Counted from the first letter of the stretch, positions 6,448 through 12,826 are shown. The stretch: 13,025 nt of DNA from an uncultured Candidatus Saccharibacteria bacterium (GCA_937902295.1 CALGUM010000133.1:1-13025); one strand, 5' to 3'. Made by a program: numbers and translations. Notes: generated by a model from the sequence alone, not told the origin.

Positions 6448-7980
6448 ATGAAACAAGCTATTGCACTGGAGATACTCTGCGAAGGGGAGAGCGCGCTGTT
6501 GACTGGCCCGGCGGGTACAGGTAAAACCTTTGTATTAAACAAATTTATTCAAATCGCAAAAGCTGAGGGCAAAAAAATATCAGTTACTGCCACCACAGGA
6601 CTTGCAGCTACTCACTTAGGGGGCGCGACGATTCACGCATGGAGTGGTATTGGCATTGCCGATGAACTGAAGCCTGGCTTTGCTGACCACATGAGCAAGT
6701 CGCGTCGGGAAATCATCGAGAAAACAGACATATTGATCATTGATGAGATCAGTATGTTACACGATTTTCGACTCGACATGATAGACGAAGTGTGCCGAGT
6801 AGTGCGACGCCGCGATGAGCCGTTTGGCGGAATTCAGATAGTGATGAGTGGTGACTTTTTCCAGCTCCCTCCAGTCAATCGAAACGATACTCGTGTCGGT
6901 GGTTTTGTGGTGAGTAGTGAGGTGTGGCGCGAACTTGATCCGACAGTGCTATATCTTGAAGAACAATTTCGGCAAGACGACGAGGCGTTACTGGGTATAT
7001 TGACCGCGATGCGTGACGATGATATTCGTCGTCATCACGTAGAGACATTACTAGCGCGTACAGAGGTTGCACCCGATGATCCACAGAATATCACCGAATT
7101 GCATACTGTTAATATCGATGTCGATAGCATTAATCACACCAAGCTCAAGGCTCTCAATACTGAGGAGTTTAGTTTTCAACAGTTTACGACAGGTGGGCAG
7201 AATTATGTCGAGTCGTTACAGCGCTCCGTATTGGCGCCAGCCGAGCTCACGCTACGAAAAGGCGCATTAGTAATGGCCGTCAAAAATTCTCCTCAACGGA
7301 CCTATGCGAATGGGAGTATCGGCACGGTGGTGGATTTCGAACCAGGCACGGAGTATCCGGTAGTGGAGTTCCGTAGTGGCCGCACTGTCACGATGGTGCC
7401 AGAAAGCTGGGAGCTGCGCGACGGCGACAAGAAACGTGCCTCTATCTCACAAATCCCTCTGCGCCTTGCCTGGGCAATTACCGTACATAAGAGCCAGGGA
7501 ATGACACTTGATGCGGCCCGTATTGATCTACGCAAGGCATTTGTACCTGGCATGGGGTACGTGGCACTCTCGCGTGTTAAGAATATTGAAAATCTCTACC
7601 TGTATGGCATCAACCGCACCGCACTGACTATCAGCGAAGACGCACTAGCCATCGACAGTGTACTGCGTGACAAAACCCGCAGCGACAGCGAGCGATTCGC
7701 CCATTTAGCAGCGAGAGCAGAGCAACGTGCAAAAGAAGAAGCTGATCCCGCAAAACCAGCTCGCAAGACATCGTCGGGCGGGTGGTCCGATAAAATTGCG
7801 AAAATGCGCGAGACGTACCCAAATGCCTATAAGCCATGGGCGCAGCACGATGACGCGACACTCAAGCAAGAGTTTCATGCGGGGAAGACCGTCGCAGAAT
7901 TATCCAAGGTTCTCGGAAGACACGAGGGGAGTATTAAGATGCGTCTGCAGAAACACTTTGGTGAGGACGTGGTGCAATAA
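6448..7980 (+). CDS. PIF1-family SF1B DNA helicase with C-terminal HTH-like tail (510 aa)
   Basis: An ATP-driven 5'-3' helicase acting on structured or replicating DNA. Motifs in order: Walker A GPAGTGKT (residues 20-27), TATTGLAA (Ia), the PIF1-typical TIHAWSGIG, Walker B IDEIS (D99, E100), motif III SGDFFQLPPV (about 134-143), and in the second RecA fold VHKSQGMTLD (H347) and YVALSRV. After about residue 410 comes a charged, Ala/Lys-rich linker, then a 50-residue module (KPWAQHDDATLKQEFHAGKT ... LGRHEGSIKMRLQ) that looks like a Myb/helix-turn-helix DNA-binding domain. Such tails occur on PIF1-like helicases of related bacteria. ATG 6448 puts Walker A at the usual short distance from the N-terminus. 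It is divergent from the pilin genes, 43 nt between starts, and ends in TAA. Confidence 0.92.
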   Translation: MKQAIALEILCEGESALLTGPAGTGKTFVLNKFIQIAKAEGKKISVTATTGLAATHLGGATIHAWSGIGIADELKPGFADHMSKSRREIIEKTDILIIDEISMLHDFRLDMIDEVCRVVRRRDEPFGGIQIVMSGDFFQLPPVNRNDTRVGGFVVSSEVWRELDPTVLYLEEQFRQDDEALLGILTAMRDDDIRRHHVETLLARTEVAPDDPQNITELHTVNIDVDSINHTKLKALNTEEFSFQQFTTGGQNYVESLQRSVLAPAELTLRKGALVMAVKNSPQRTYANGSIGTVVDFEPGTEYPVVEFRSGRTVTMVPESWELRDGDKKRASISQIPLRLAWAITVHKSQGMTLDAARIDLRKAFVPGMGYVALSRVKNIENLYLYGINRTALTISEDALAIDSVLRDKTRSDSERFAHLAARAEQRAKEEADPAKPARKTSSGGWSDKIAKMRETYPNAYKPWAQHDDATLKQEFHAGKTVAELSKVLGRHEGSIKMRLQKHFGEDVVQ

Positions 7981-8012
7981 CCTCTGGGGTAACACGCGTG
8001 ATTTATATAAGG

Positions 8013-8018
8013 TATACT
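8013..8018 (+). promoter_or_regulatory. -10 box TATACT of the glycosidase gene
   Basis: TATACT at 8013-8018 lies 9 nt before ATG 8028, predicting a leader of about 3 nt. No Shine-Dalgarno and no clear -35 are seen. The same TATACT-N9-ATG layout recurs at rsmH (12898). Confidence 0.45.
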
Positions 8019-8027
8019 ACGTAGTAG

Positions 8028-9284
8028 ATGACAAAAGAAACGAATACATTTTCAAAACATTTCCTTTGGGGTGCGGCAACTTCTGCTCATCAAGTCGAAG
8101 GTGGTACTCATAATACGTGGTCGGTATGGGAGCTCGAAAATGCGCGAGCACTTGCAGCACGCGCGTTGTATCAGTATGGGGACCTCACGTCGTGGAGTCA
8201 TACCAAGAAATTCGCCACAAATCCCGCAAATTACGTATCGGGCCGAGCAGTTGATCATTACAATCGCTACGAAAAAGACTTTGACCTTCTAGCGCAACTG
8301 AACATGAACGCGTTTCGTTTTAGTATTGAGTGGTCACGGGTAGAGCCAGAGGAAGGTGCGTGGAGTGTCGAGGCAATCGATCACTACAAGCGCTATATTG
8401 CCTCTCTAAAACAACGAGGCATCGAACCGGTGATGACGCTGTTTCATTTTACTCTGCCAACATGGTTCGCAGATAAAGGCGGGTTTGAGAAACGTCGGAA
8501 TATAAAATATTTCCTGCGCTACGTAGAGAAAGTTATTGATGAACTTGGCGTGCATGTACGCTACGTGATCACGATCAACGAGCCGAATGTCTATGCATCA
8601 AAGAGTTACTACGATGGGGGATGGCCGCCGAACGTGCAGAGCAGGTCACGGTTTTTGCATGTACTGTTAAATTTGTCATCTGCACATAAGCAGGCTGCTC
8701 AGTTGATTCATCGCTTGAGGCCGCGCACCAAAGTTTCTGTCGCATATCATACGACCTATGTCTATGCGGGTGATGACGCTTGGTTGAGCCGTCTTACTGC
8801 ATCGATTTTTCAGTATGGTCATGACGATTTTTTCCTGCGACGAGTATATAAACATTGTGATTATATCGGTGTCAATTATTATGTAAGCTATCGAACGTAC
8901 GGCTATCGGGTGCATAATCCCGATTTAGTGCATAGCGACTTGGGGTGGAACGTAAGTCCAGATCATATCGAACATGCCTTGGTGCGGCTACATGATAAGT
9001 ATAAACTCCCCATTCTGATTACAGAAAATGGTATCGCCGATGCACATGACCAACACCGACAGGAGTGGATCGAGACAACCATACGAGGTATGCTCGCGGC
9101 TCAGAAAGAAGGCGTCAAATTATTAGGTTATTTACACTGGAGTTTAGTGGATAATATTGAGTTAACCGATGGCAGATGGCCAAGATTTGGTCTCGCTCAA
9201 GTAAACTATTTGACAATGGAGCGAAAGTTGCGCCCAAGCGCATTGTGGTTTGGCAAGGTTATAAAAAAGTTGCGCAACGTGTAG
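8028..9284 (+). CDS. Glycoside hydrolase family 1 (beta-glucosidase/galactosidase type, 418 aa)
   Basis: A retaining beta-glycosidase with a TIM-barrel fold, releasing sugar from beta-linked di- or oligosaccharides. Family landmarks: FLWGAATSAHQVEGG (N-terminal GH1 signature), FRFSIEWSRVEP, FHFTLPTWF, the acid/base E185 in TINEPNV, and the nucleophile E333 in LITENGIAD. The C-terminal block reads DNIELTDGRWPRFGLAQV, where most GH1 enzymes have DNFEW. The Glu is kept but the Trp that contacts sugar in the -1 subsite is Leu, so substrate preference may differ. There is no signal peptide, so it acts inside the cell. Length is slightly below the usual 440-480. It starts at ATG 8028 next to the conserved start of the fold and ends in TAG. 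No sugar transporter is nearby. Precise substrate unknown. Confidence 0.92.
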   Translation: MTKETNTFSKHFLWGAATSAHQVEGGTHNTWSVWELENARALAARALYQYGDLTSWSHTKKFATNPANYVSGRAVDHYNRYEKDFDLLAQLNMNAFRFSIEWSRVEPEEGAWSVEAIDHYKRYIASLKQRGIEPVMTLFHFTLPTWFADKGGFEKRRNIKYFLRYVEKVIDELGVHVRYVITINEPNVYASKSYYDGGWPPNVQSRSRFLHVLLNLSSAHKQAAQLIHRLRPRTKVSVAYHTTYVYAGDDAWLSRLTASIFQYGHDDFFLRRVYKHCDYIGVNYYVSYRTYGYRVHNPDLVHSDLGWNVSPDHIEHALVRLHDKYKLPILITENGIADAHDQHRQEWIETTIRGMLAAQKEGVKLLGYLHWSLVDNIELTDGRWPRFGLAQVNYLTMERKLRPSALWFGKVIKKLRNV

Positions 9285-9305
9285 CCGCAGCAGCTCACCA
9301 CGTAG

Positions 9306-9314
9306 TATGATAAT
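9306..9314 (+). promoter_or_regulatory. Possible -10 region upstream of yvcK
   Basis: The run TATGATAAT contains overlapping -10-like hexamers TATGAT (9306-9311) and GATAAT (9309-9314). AAAGGA (9317-9322) lies 12 nt from ATG 9335, too far for a good Shine-Dalgarno. No clear -35 is seen. The yvcK gene may also be read through from the glycosidase 50 nt upstream. Confidence 0.3.
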
Positions 9315-9334
9315 GCAAAGGAATGATGTAGAGT

Positions 9335-10360
9335 ATGCGTGAACCATTTGTAAAACCAGATACAAAGATAGCGGTGATCGGCGGAGGAACAGGAAGTTTT
9401 ACGCTGCTTACTTCGCTTAAGCACCATTCATCACAAATCGCTGCACTAGTTAATATGGCGGACGATGGTGGAAGTACAGGGGTGCTTCGTGACGAACTTG
9501 GGGTACTGCCCCCTGGTGATATTCGACAATGCCTTGTGGCACTGAGTGACTCAGACAAAGTGCGTGATTTATTTAACTATCGATTTGACGAAGGGGGACT
9601 GAAAGGTCACGCATTCGGTAATCTTTTTCTTACCGCGCTCGAAAAGATGACAGGTGATTTCGGAAGTGGGATTGAACTCGCGAGTGAAATCTTGCGAGTA
9701 AAGGGTATTGTAGAACCAATTACCCATACGAATGTAAAGCTCGCCATGCGAGATGGGGCCGGCAACGAAACACACGGCGAGTTTGAAATCGCCCACAAGC
9801 AATTTGAGGTCGGGTCTCGGCCAGAGGTATGGCTTGAGCCACATGCGGTGCCAAGCCCTCGTGCACTGCGTGCGATCGAGACGGCAGATATTGTGGTGGT
9901 AGCACCTGGTAATCTGTACGGCAGTCTCGCGCCAGCGTTGGTCGTTCCCGGCGTAGGTGAGGCGCTCTCGCGCACTAAGGGCTTTTGCATCTATGTGTGT
10001 AACTTAGTAACAAAACCAGGACAAACCGACGGCTACCGCGTGCACGATTTTGCAGATGAAATCGAACGGCTCGCAGGACATACGTTTCTCGATGCGGTCC
10101 TGTATAATACGGAGCTACCAAGTCAGGCACTCTTGAAAAAATATGCTACTCAGGGAGAAAAAAGTGTCGGCTATAATGATGCGGTCCTAAAAAACAGACA
10201 TTATTTGGCGGCGGGCGCAAAACTGCTCTCTGGATCAATTTGGAAAAACACCAACGCATCGGATCCAATTGCCGCCGCACGCACGTTGATTCGTCACGAT
10301 TCCGATGCGGTGGCCGGTGCAATTATTGAGCTCTATGAGTATCACCGTGCCGACAAGTAG
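9335..10360 (+). CDS. yvcK: YvcK/CofD-like (UPF0052) family protein, gluconeogenesis factor (341 aa)
   Basis: YvcK proteins bind UDP-sugars and in B. subtilis and mycobacteria are needed for cell shape and wall synthesis on gluconeogenic carbon; the fold is shared with the CofD 2-phospholactate transferase. Visible motifs: IGGGTGSF near the N-terminus (15-22), NMADDGGSTG (about 40-49), PPGDIRQCLVAL, GHAFGNLFLTAL (91-102), and APGNLYGSLAPALVVPGV in the second half. Length is normal for the family (about 320-340). An in-frame TAG at 9329-9331 fixes the earliest start as ATG 9335. The end overlaps the HAD gene start by 26 nt, so the two are probably translationally coupled. In many Firmicutes and Actinobacteria yvcK sits between rapZ (yvcJ) and whiA (yvcL); neither is here. 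It ends in TAG. Confidence 0.93.
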   Translation: MREPFVKPDTKIAVIGGGTGSFTLLTSLKHHSSQIAALVNMADDGGSTGVLRDELGVLPPGDIRQCLVALSDSDKVRDLFNYRFDEGGLKGHAFGNLFLTALEKMTGDFGSGIELASEILRVKGIVEPITHTNVKLAMRDGAGNETHGEFEIAHKQFEVGSRPEVWLEPHAVPSPRALRAIETADIVVVAPGNLYGSLAPALVVPGVGEALSRTKGFCIYVCNLVTKPGQTDGYRVHDFADEIERLAGHTFLDAVLYNTELPSQALLKKYATQGEKSVGYNDAVLKNRHYLAAGAKLLSGSIWKNTNASDPIAAARTLIRHDSDAVAGAIIELYEYHRADK

Positions 10361-11030
10361 CTACGAAGATACGTTTTATGTCGTCGACTTTGATCGTACG
10401 CTCGCAGATAGTGATAAATTGTTGGACGTATTTATCTCAATTGCGAACTACTATACAGATATCTCGTATGAGCAAATTAAGAAAATTGACGCCGATATTA
10501 AGATAAAAGGCGACTCATTCGATACGGCTAGGCATGTGCGCGATCAGCTAATAGACCGCGGTATGCTCGCGCAGTGGCACCAGCTAGAGAAGCAATACAT
10601 TCACGAATCCCGCTCACTCAATATGCTACTCCCCGGGGCAGCACAACTACTTGAGTTTTTTACCACCACGAGTCGACGGTATGGTATTTTGACATACGGT
10701 AATCCACTGTGGCAGCACCTGAAACTGTCTGCCAGTGGGTTTAATCATGTCCCGCGTATCGTTACAACTCAAAAGAAAAAAGGTAATTATATAGCAAGTT
10801 GGCAACGTGATGACAAAATTTTTTCGCTCCCAGATGAGTTTGGTGGTGGAGAAGCGGCAAAAATTGTGTTGATAGATGACAAGGCGGTGAGTTTTGATGG
10901 GATTCCCGGTAGGCCGTCGCGTGGATACCATGTAGTGAACTACGATACTGCACTTCCAGCCCAGCGCGGCGAAGTGCCAGGTAATGTCACGCGTGTCACA
11001 TCGCTGTACGAAGTGATAGAGAGGCTCTAG
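10335..11030 (+). CDS. HAD-superfamily phosphatase-like protein (231 aa)
   Basis: A probable Mg2+-dependent phosphohydrolase of the haloacid dehalogenase superfamily. Motif I is DFDRTLAD with nucleophile D18 and general acid D20. Motif II is the Thr in ILTYGNP (T120). A Lys-rich segment KKKGNY and later lysines could supply motif III. Motif IV is IVLIDDK (D181, D182). The region between motif I and II (about 30-110) is a helical cap of the C1 type. No membrane segments. The start is ATG 10335, inside the yvcK end, and gives a protein that begins about 15 residues before motif I; ten extra codons upstream in frame have no ATG/Shine-Dalgarno support. The substrate cannot be told from sequence. 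The overlap with yvcK suggests linked function in carbon or envelope metabolism. It ends in TAG, 10 nt before a strong terminator hairpin. Confidence 0.85.
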   Translation: MSITVPTSSYEDTFYVVDFDRTLADSDKLLDVFISIANYYTDISYEQIKKIDADIKIKGDSFDTARHVRDQLIDRGMLAQWHQLEKQYIHESRSLNMLLPGAAQLLEFFTTTSRRYGILTYGNPLWQHLKLSASGFNHVPRIVTTQKKKGNYIASWQRDDKIFSLPDEFGGGEAAKIVLIDDKAVSFDGIPGRPSRGYHVVNYDTALPAQRGEVPGNVTRVTSLYEVIERL

Positions 11031-11040
11031 AAAAAGACGA

Positions 11041-11071
11041 AACCCCGCCACACTGGCTGTGTGGCGGGGTT
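11041..11071. terminator. Intrinsic terminator, 13-bp stem, between convergent genes
   Basis: AACCCCGCCACAC (11041-11053) pairs perfectly with 11059-11071 around the loop TGGCT. On the minus strand the hairpin is followed by a T-rich tail (TTTCGTCTTTTTC, complement of 11030-11042 area), a good terminator for the gene at 11079-11516. On the plus strand, ending the yvcK-HAD unit, the tail is not T-rich, but the stem is strong enough to act in both directions. Confidence 0.85.
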
Positions 11072-11078
11072 GAGTGAG

Positions 11079-11516
11079 TCAGGTGAGGTCGATGCCGAGG
11101 TGCTCTAGGAAGGCAAGTAGCATCAGGTTTTCTGGAAGGTAAATATCTCGCAGGTCTATGTGAGACCAGTCCTGTCGGGTGCTCACTAGCACCAACTGAT
11201 CAAGGTCGCTAAGATACACCTCCGGCAAGTAATGATTTTTCTTGCTATGGCCTAGAGGATGCCAGTTCTCAGGGATGAATGTTCCCGAAGACGGGGTGAC
11301 ATTATTTGCCTCGAGGTACTCTTTGATTCTCTCGGCAATTTTTTTCTCCAGTTCGTCACTCGTGTTAGCGAGTAGTTCCGACTTTCTGGCAACCTCCATC
11401 TCAGCCTGTACTTGGGTTGTTTCTGCACGCTCTAATTCCTGTCTTGTTGCGCACAGTTTTTCGATGAGTGTTTTGACGCCAGAATTTTCATTGACCCTTG
11501 TCTTCGCAAAGCTCAT
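11079..11516 (-). CDS. Uncharacterised coiled-coil protein (145 aa)
   Basis: I do not recognise this protein. Residues about 14-70 look like one long charged helix or coiled coil (LIEKLCATRQELERAETTQV, SDELEKKIAERIKEYLEA). Residues 75-145 form a compact region with aromatic and acidic residues (TFIPENWHPLGH, DLDQLVLVSTRQDWSHIDLRDI, LMLLAFLEHLGIDL). No signal peptide or membrane span. ATG 11516 has an AAAGG site about 6 nt upstream. It is the only gene here ending in TGA, and one of few on the minus strand. It is isolated between two terminator/promoter boundaries, and has a good promoter with an 80-nt structured leader. These differences hint that it may have come in separately. Function unknown. 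Confidence 0.65.
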   Translation of the reverse strand: MSFAKTRVNENSGVKTLIEKLCATRQELERAETTQVQAEMEVARKSELLANTSDELEKKIAERIKEYLEANNVTPSSGTFIPENWHPLGHSKKNHYLPEVYLSDLDQLVLVSTRQDWSHIDLRDIYLPENLMLLAFLEHLGIDLT

Positions 11517-11529
11517 AACTGCCTTTCCG

Positions 11530-11584
11530 AAACCTCTCTGTCAAACTCCGCTTCTCGGAGCTCGATCTGTAGGGCAGAGAGTTT
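11530..11584 (-). promoter_or_regulatory. Structured 5' leader of the 11079-11516 gene
   Basis: In the transcript, AAACTCTCTG (11584-11575) can pair with CAGAGAG(G)TTT (11540-11530, one bulged G). Nested inside is the hairpin CTCCG-AGAAG-CGGAG (11560-11546). The closing strand ends just before the Shine-Dalgarno (AAAGG, about 11523-11527), so folding could control ribosome access. It fits no riboswitch class I know. Confidence 0.4.
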
Positions 11585-11601
11585 CCTGTAGAAGTGGTAC
11601 T

Positions 11602-11630
11602 ACTATAAATACAAAGGTGCAGTTTTGCAA
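11602..11630 (-). promoter_or_regulatory. Sigma70-type promoter for the minus-strand coiled-coil gene
   Basis: TTGCAA (11630-11625), 17 nt, then TATAGT (11607-11602) on the minus strand. The start of transcription would be near 11595, about 80 nt before ATG 11516. Confidence 0.65.
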
Positions 11631-11653
11631 GCATAAGTGGTAAACTGTATATA

Positions 11654-11682
11654 TTGACAAAACATAACCACTATGATAATAT
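11654..11682 (+). promoter_or_regulatory. Promoter with consensus -35 TTGACA
   Basis: TTGACA (11654-11659), 17 nt, TAATAT (11677-11682); an alternative -10 is GATAAT (11675-11680, 15-nt spacer). TAATAT ends 10 nt before ATG 11693, giving a leader of about 4 nt. The TTG of this -35 box can be misread as a start codon for the gene downstream. Confidence 0.65.
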
Positions 11683-11692
11683 AGATAGTATC

Positions 11693-11992
11693 ATGACACA
11701 GAAAACAAAAACCACAACAAAAAAAACCCCAGCAAAAACTACTACAAAAAAACTTACACGAACTCAGCTCGAAAAAGAGTTAGCTAAAGATGAGCGTAAG
11801 CTCGCTAAAGACAAAGTACTGCTAGCCGAAGCCGAAGAACGTATCGTCAATATGACAATAGGCGAGGATGTACGCAATGCAGTGTTGATCGTTTCGTTGC
11901 TTGTGAACTTCATATTCCTTATCGTATGGATTATGCTGCAGGTGACGACGCAGTACGATTACGCTATCTCTGCACTCGTATTTGGTCGCTAG
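11693..11992 (+). CDS. Small single-pass membrane protein with Lys/Thr-rich N-terminus (99 aa)
   Basis: Function unknown. Residues 1-20 are almost only T, K, A and P (KTTTKKTPAKTTTKK), resembling disordered histone H1-like tails. Residues 21-52 form a charged helix with heptad spacing (LEKELAKDERKLAKDKVLL). Residues 63-83 are one hydrophobic segment (VLIVSLLVNFIFLIVWIML), followed by a short tail. By the positive-inside rule the basic N-terminus should be cytoplasmic, with the tail outside. A TTG 39 nt upstream is in frame, but it is the first three bases of a consensus -35 box, so ATG 11693 is the start. It has no Shine-Dalgarno. It ends in TAG and is followed by a hairpin terminator. A cytoplasmic, nucleic-acid-touching tail tethered to the membrane is a possible reading, not shown. 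Confidence 0.75.
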   Translation: MTQKTKTTTKKTPAKTTTKKLTRTQLEKELAKDERKLAKDKVLLAEAEERIVNMTIGEDVRNAVLIVSLLVNFIFLIVWIMLQVTTQYDYAISALVFGR

Positions 11993-12022
11993 ACAAATAA
12001 AAAGCGTGGTACTTTTTGTGAC

Positions 12023-12049
12023 AGACCCTCTACAAGTGGTGGAGGGTCT
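12023..12049 (+). terminator. Hairpin terminator after the small membrane protein gene
   Basis: AGACCCTCTAC (12023-12033) pairs with GTGGAGGGTCT (12039-12049) around a 5-nt loop, 11 bp with one G-U pair. The following sequence (TCTTCTCTGTT) is T-rich without being a pure T-tract. It separates the upstream gene from the dcw control region. Confidence 0.65.
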
Positions 12050-12068
12050 TCTCTGTTAGTAGAGTTAT

Positions 12069-12090
12069 TTATCCACACAACTGTGGATAA
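12069..12090. promoter_or_regulatory. Two perfect DnaA boxes, head to head
   Basis: TTATCCACA at 12069-12077 and its exact reverse complement TGTGGATAA at 12082-12090, 4 nt apart. Both match the high-affinity DnaA-box consensus at all nine bases. They lie about 40 bp upstream of the mraZ -35. Binding by DnaA is inferred; the pair also forms a hairpin but has no T-tail. Confidence 0.65.
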
Positions 12091-12126
12091 ATGGCAATAG
12101 ACTATAAAAAATGTCAAAATTGGGGG

Positions 12127-12155
12127 TTGCAGTGGGTAGTTGTGGGTAGTATGAT
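12127..12155 (+). promoter_or_regulatory. mraZ / dcw cluster promoter
   Basis: TTGCAG (12127-12132), 17 nt, TATGAT (12150-12155). Transcription should start near 12162, giving a leader of about 84 nt that is A/C-rich and G-poor and carries AGAAGGAC (12233-12240) just before the GTG start. Confidence 0.7.
12132..12151 (+). promoter_or_regulatory. MraZ-type direct-repeat operator inside the promoter
   Basis: GTGGGTAGTT (12132-12141) is followed directly by GTGGGTAGTA (12142-12151): TGGGT units exactly 10 bp apart with 5-nt spacers, as in the TGGGN repeats bound by E. coli MraZ. A further G-run unit (TGGGGG, 12121-12126) precedes them out of perfect phase. The repeats fill the -35/-10 spacer, so MraZ binding would block RNA polymerase. 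Autoregulation is inferred. Confidence 0.6.
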
Positions 12156-12184
12156 GAGTTCAGTGGCAAACGTAACAACTACGA

Positions 12185-12197
12185 ACAAAAACAAACA
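12185..12197 (+). repeat. 13-nt repeat ACAAAAACAAACA, copy 1 (mraZ leader)
   Basis: The same 13 bases occur again at 12827-12839, upstream of rsmH. Both copies sit in A/C-rich, nearly G-free DNA. They may reflect only the biased composition, or a shared unstructured leader that keeps the start region open. Confidence 0.35.
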
Positions 12198-12245
12198 AGC
12201 CCACTAAAACCATACAATCAATCTTTAATCCCAGAAGGACCATAC

Positions 12246-12605
12246 GTGTCAACGGTAGATTACTTCGAGCGAAAGCTGGACGACAAGCATAGACTTACGA
12301 TACCAGCCGAGTTGCGACAAGAATTTGCCAGCGGCGTAGTCATCACAAGGGGATTCAAAGACTACCTTCACCTTTATCCACAAGATGTGTGGGATCGTGA
12401 AGTAGAAGCGGCGCTCAAAGGCAGCATCCTGGATGAACAGGTAGCAGACCTCAACGTTCAATTCCGAAGAGGAAAAACGGCCGATGAACTTGACCAAAAA
12501 CAGGGTCGAGTTACAGTAGAGCAACATCTGCTCGAATACGCAGGTATAGATCGCGATATCGTGGCAACACGAGCCGGACTGTATTGGCGAATCGAAGCAG
12601 CATAG
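12246..12605 (+). CDS. mraZ: Transcriptional regulator MraZ (119 aa)
   Basis: First gene of the dcw cluster and a repressor of its own promoter in the bacteria studied; it forms rings of SpoVT-AbrB-fold subunits that bind tandem direct repeats. Two AbrB-like halves are visible: RKLDDKHRLTIPAELRQEF with TRGFKDYLHLYP (residues about 8-46), and DQKQGRVTVEQHLLEYAGID (about 82-101), each with the D-x-K/Q-x-R signature. At 119 residues it is shorter than the usual 140-150, lacking most of the C-terminal extension. The GTG start at 12246 is backed by AGAAGGAC 5 nt upstream. A third perfect DnaA box lies inside the coding region (12374-12382). It ends in TAG. Instead of the usual tight join to rsmH there is a 307-nt gap. 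Confidence 0.92.
   Translation: MSTVDYFERKLDDKHRLTIPAELRQEFASGVVITRGFKDYLHLYPQDVWDREVEAALKGSILDEQVADLNVQFRRGKTADELDQKQGRVTVEQHLLEYAGIDRDIVATRAGLYWRIEAA
12374..12382. promoter_or_regulatory. Perfect DnaA box within mraZ
   Basis: TTATCCACA, all nine consensus bases, within mraZ codons for LYPQ. With the pair at 12069-12090 this makes three perfect boxes within 314 bp; roughly 0.1 would be expected by chance in the whole window counting both strands. Confidence 0.5.
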
Positions 12606-12776
12606 AAGAGTAGCTTGAACCTTAACAAACAGAATTTATCAGAAAAAACTCTCGAGATCCGCCAATCTGGCAACGTGGGGTGATCCTTCCGAAATCACGT
12701 AAAATCAATTCGGCGTACCTTACCCAAAAACACACCTCCCAAAAAAACTCCACCTCACACATAAGTCTCTCACACT

Positions 12777-12818
12777 TGACACCTCATAACTGTTGCACGT
12801 CAACAAAGCATGGTGTCA
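12777..12818 (+). repeat. Nested inverted repeat upstream of rsmH
   Basis: TGACACC (12777-12783) pairs with GGTGTCA (12812-12818); inside it TGTTG (12791-12795) pairs with CAACA (12801-12805) around CACGT. The two stems could stack in RNA, or the arms could be protein sites in DNA. There is no T-tail, so it is not a standard terminator. Confidence 0.4.
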
Positions 12819-12826
12819 TCGACTTT

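Noticed and set aside
11654..11692. TTG start extending the small membrane protein by 13 residues
   Set aside because: The TTG is the start of a consensus TTGACA -35 box, with a -10 17 nt on, so it would lie upstream of the transcript.
12776..12804. TTGACA at 12776-12781 as a promoter -35
   Set aside because: No acceptable -10 at 15-19 nt downstream; the bases are better explained as an arm of the nested inverted repeat.
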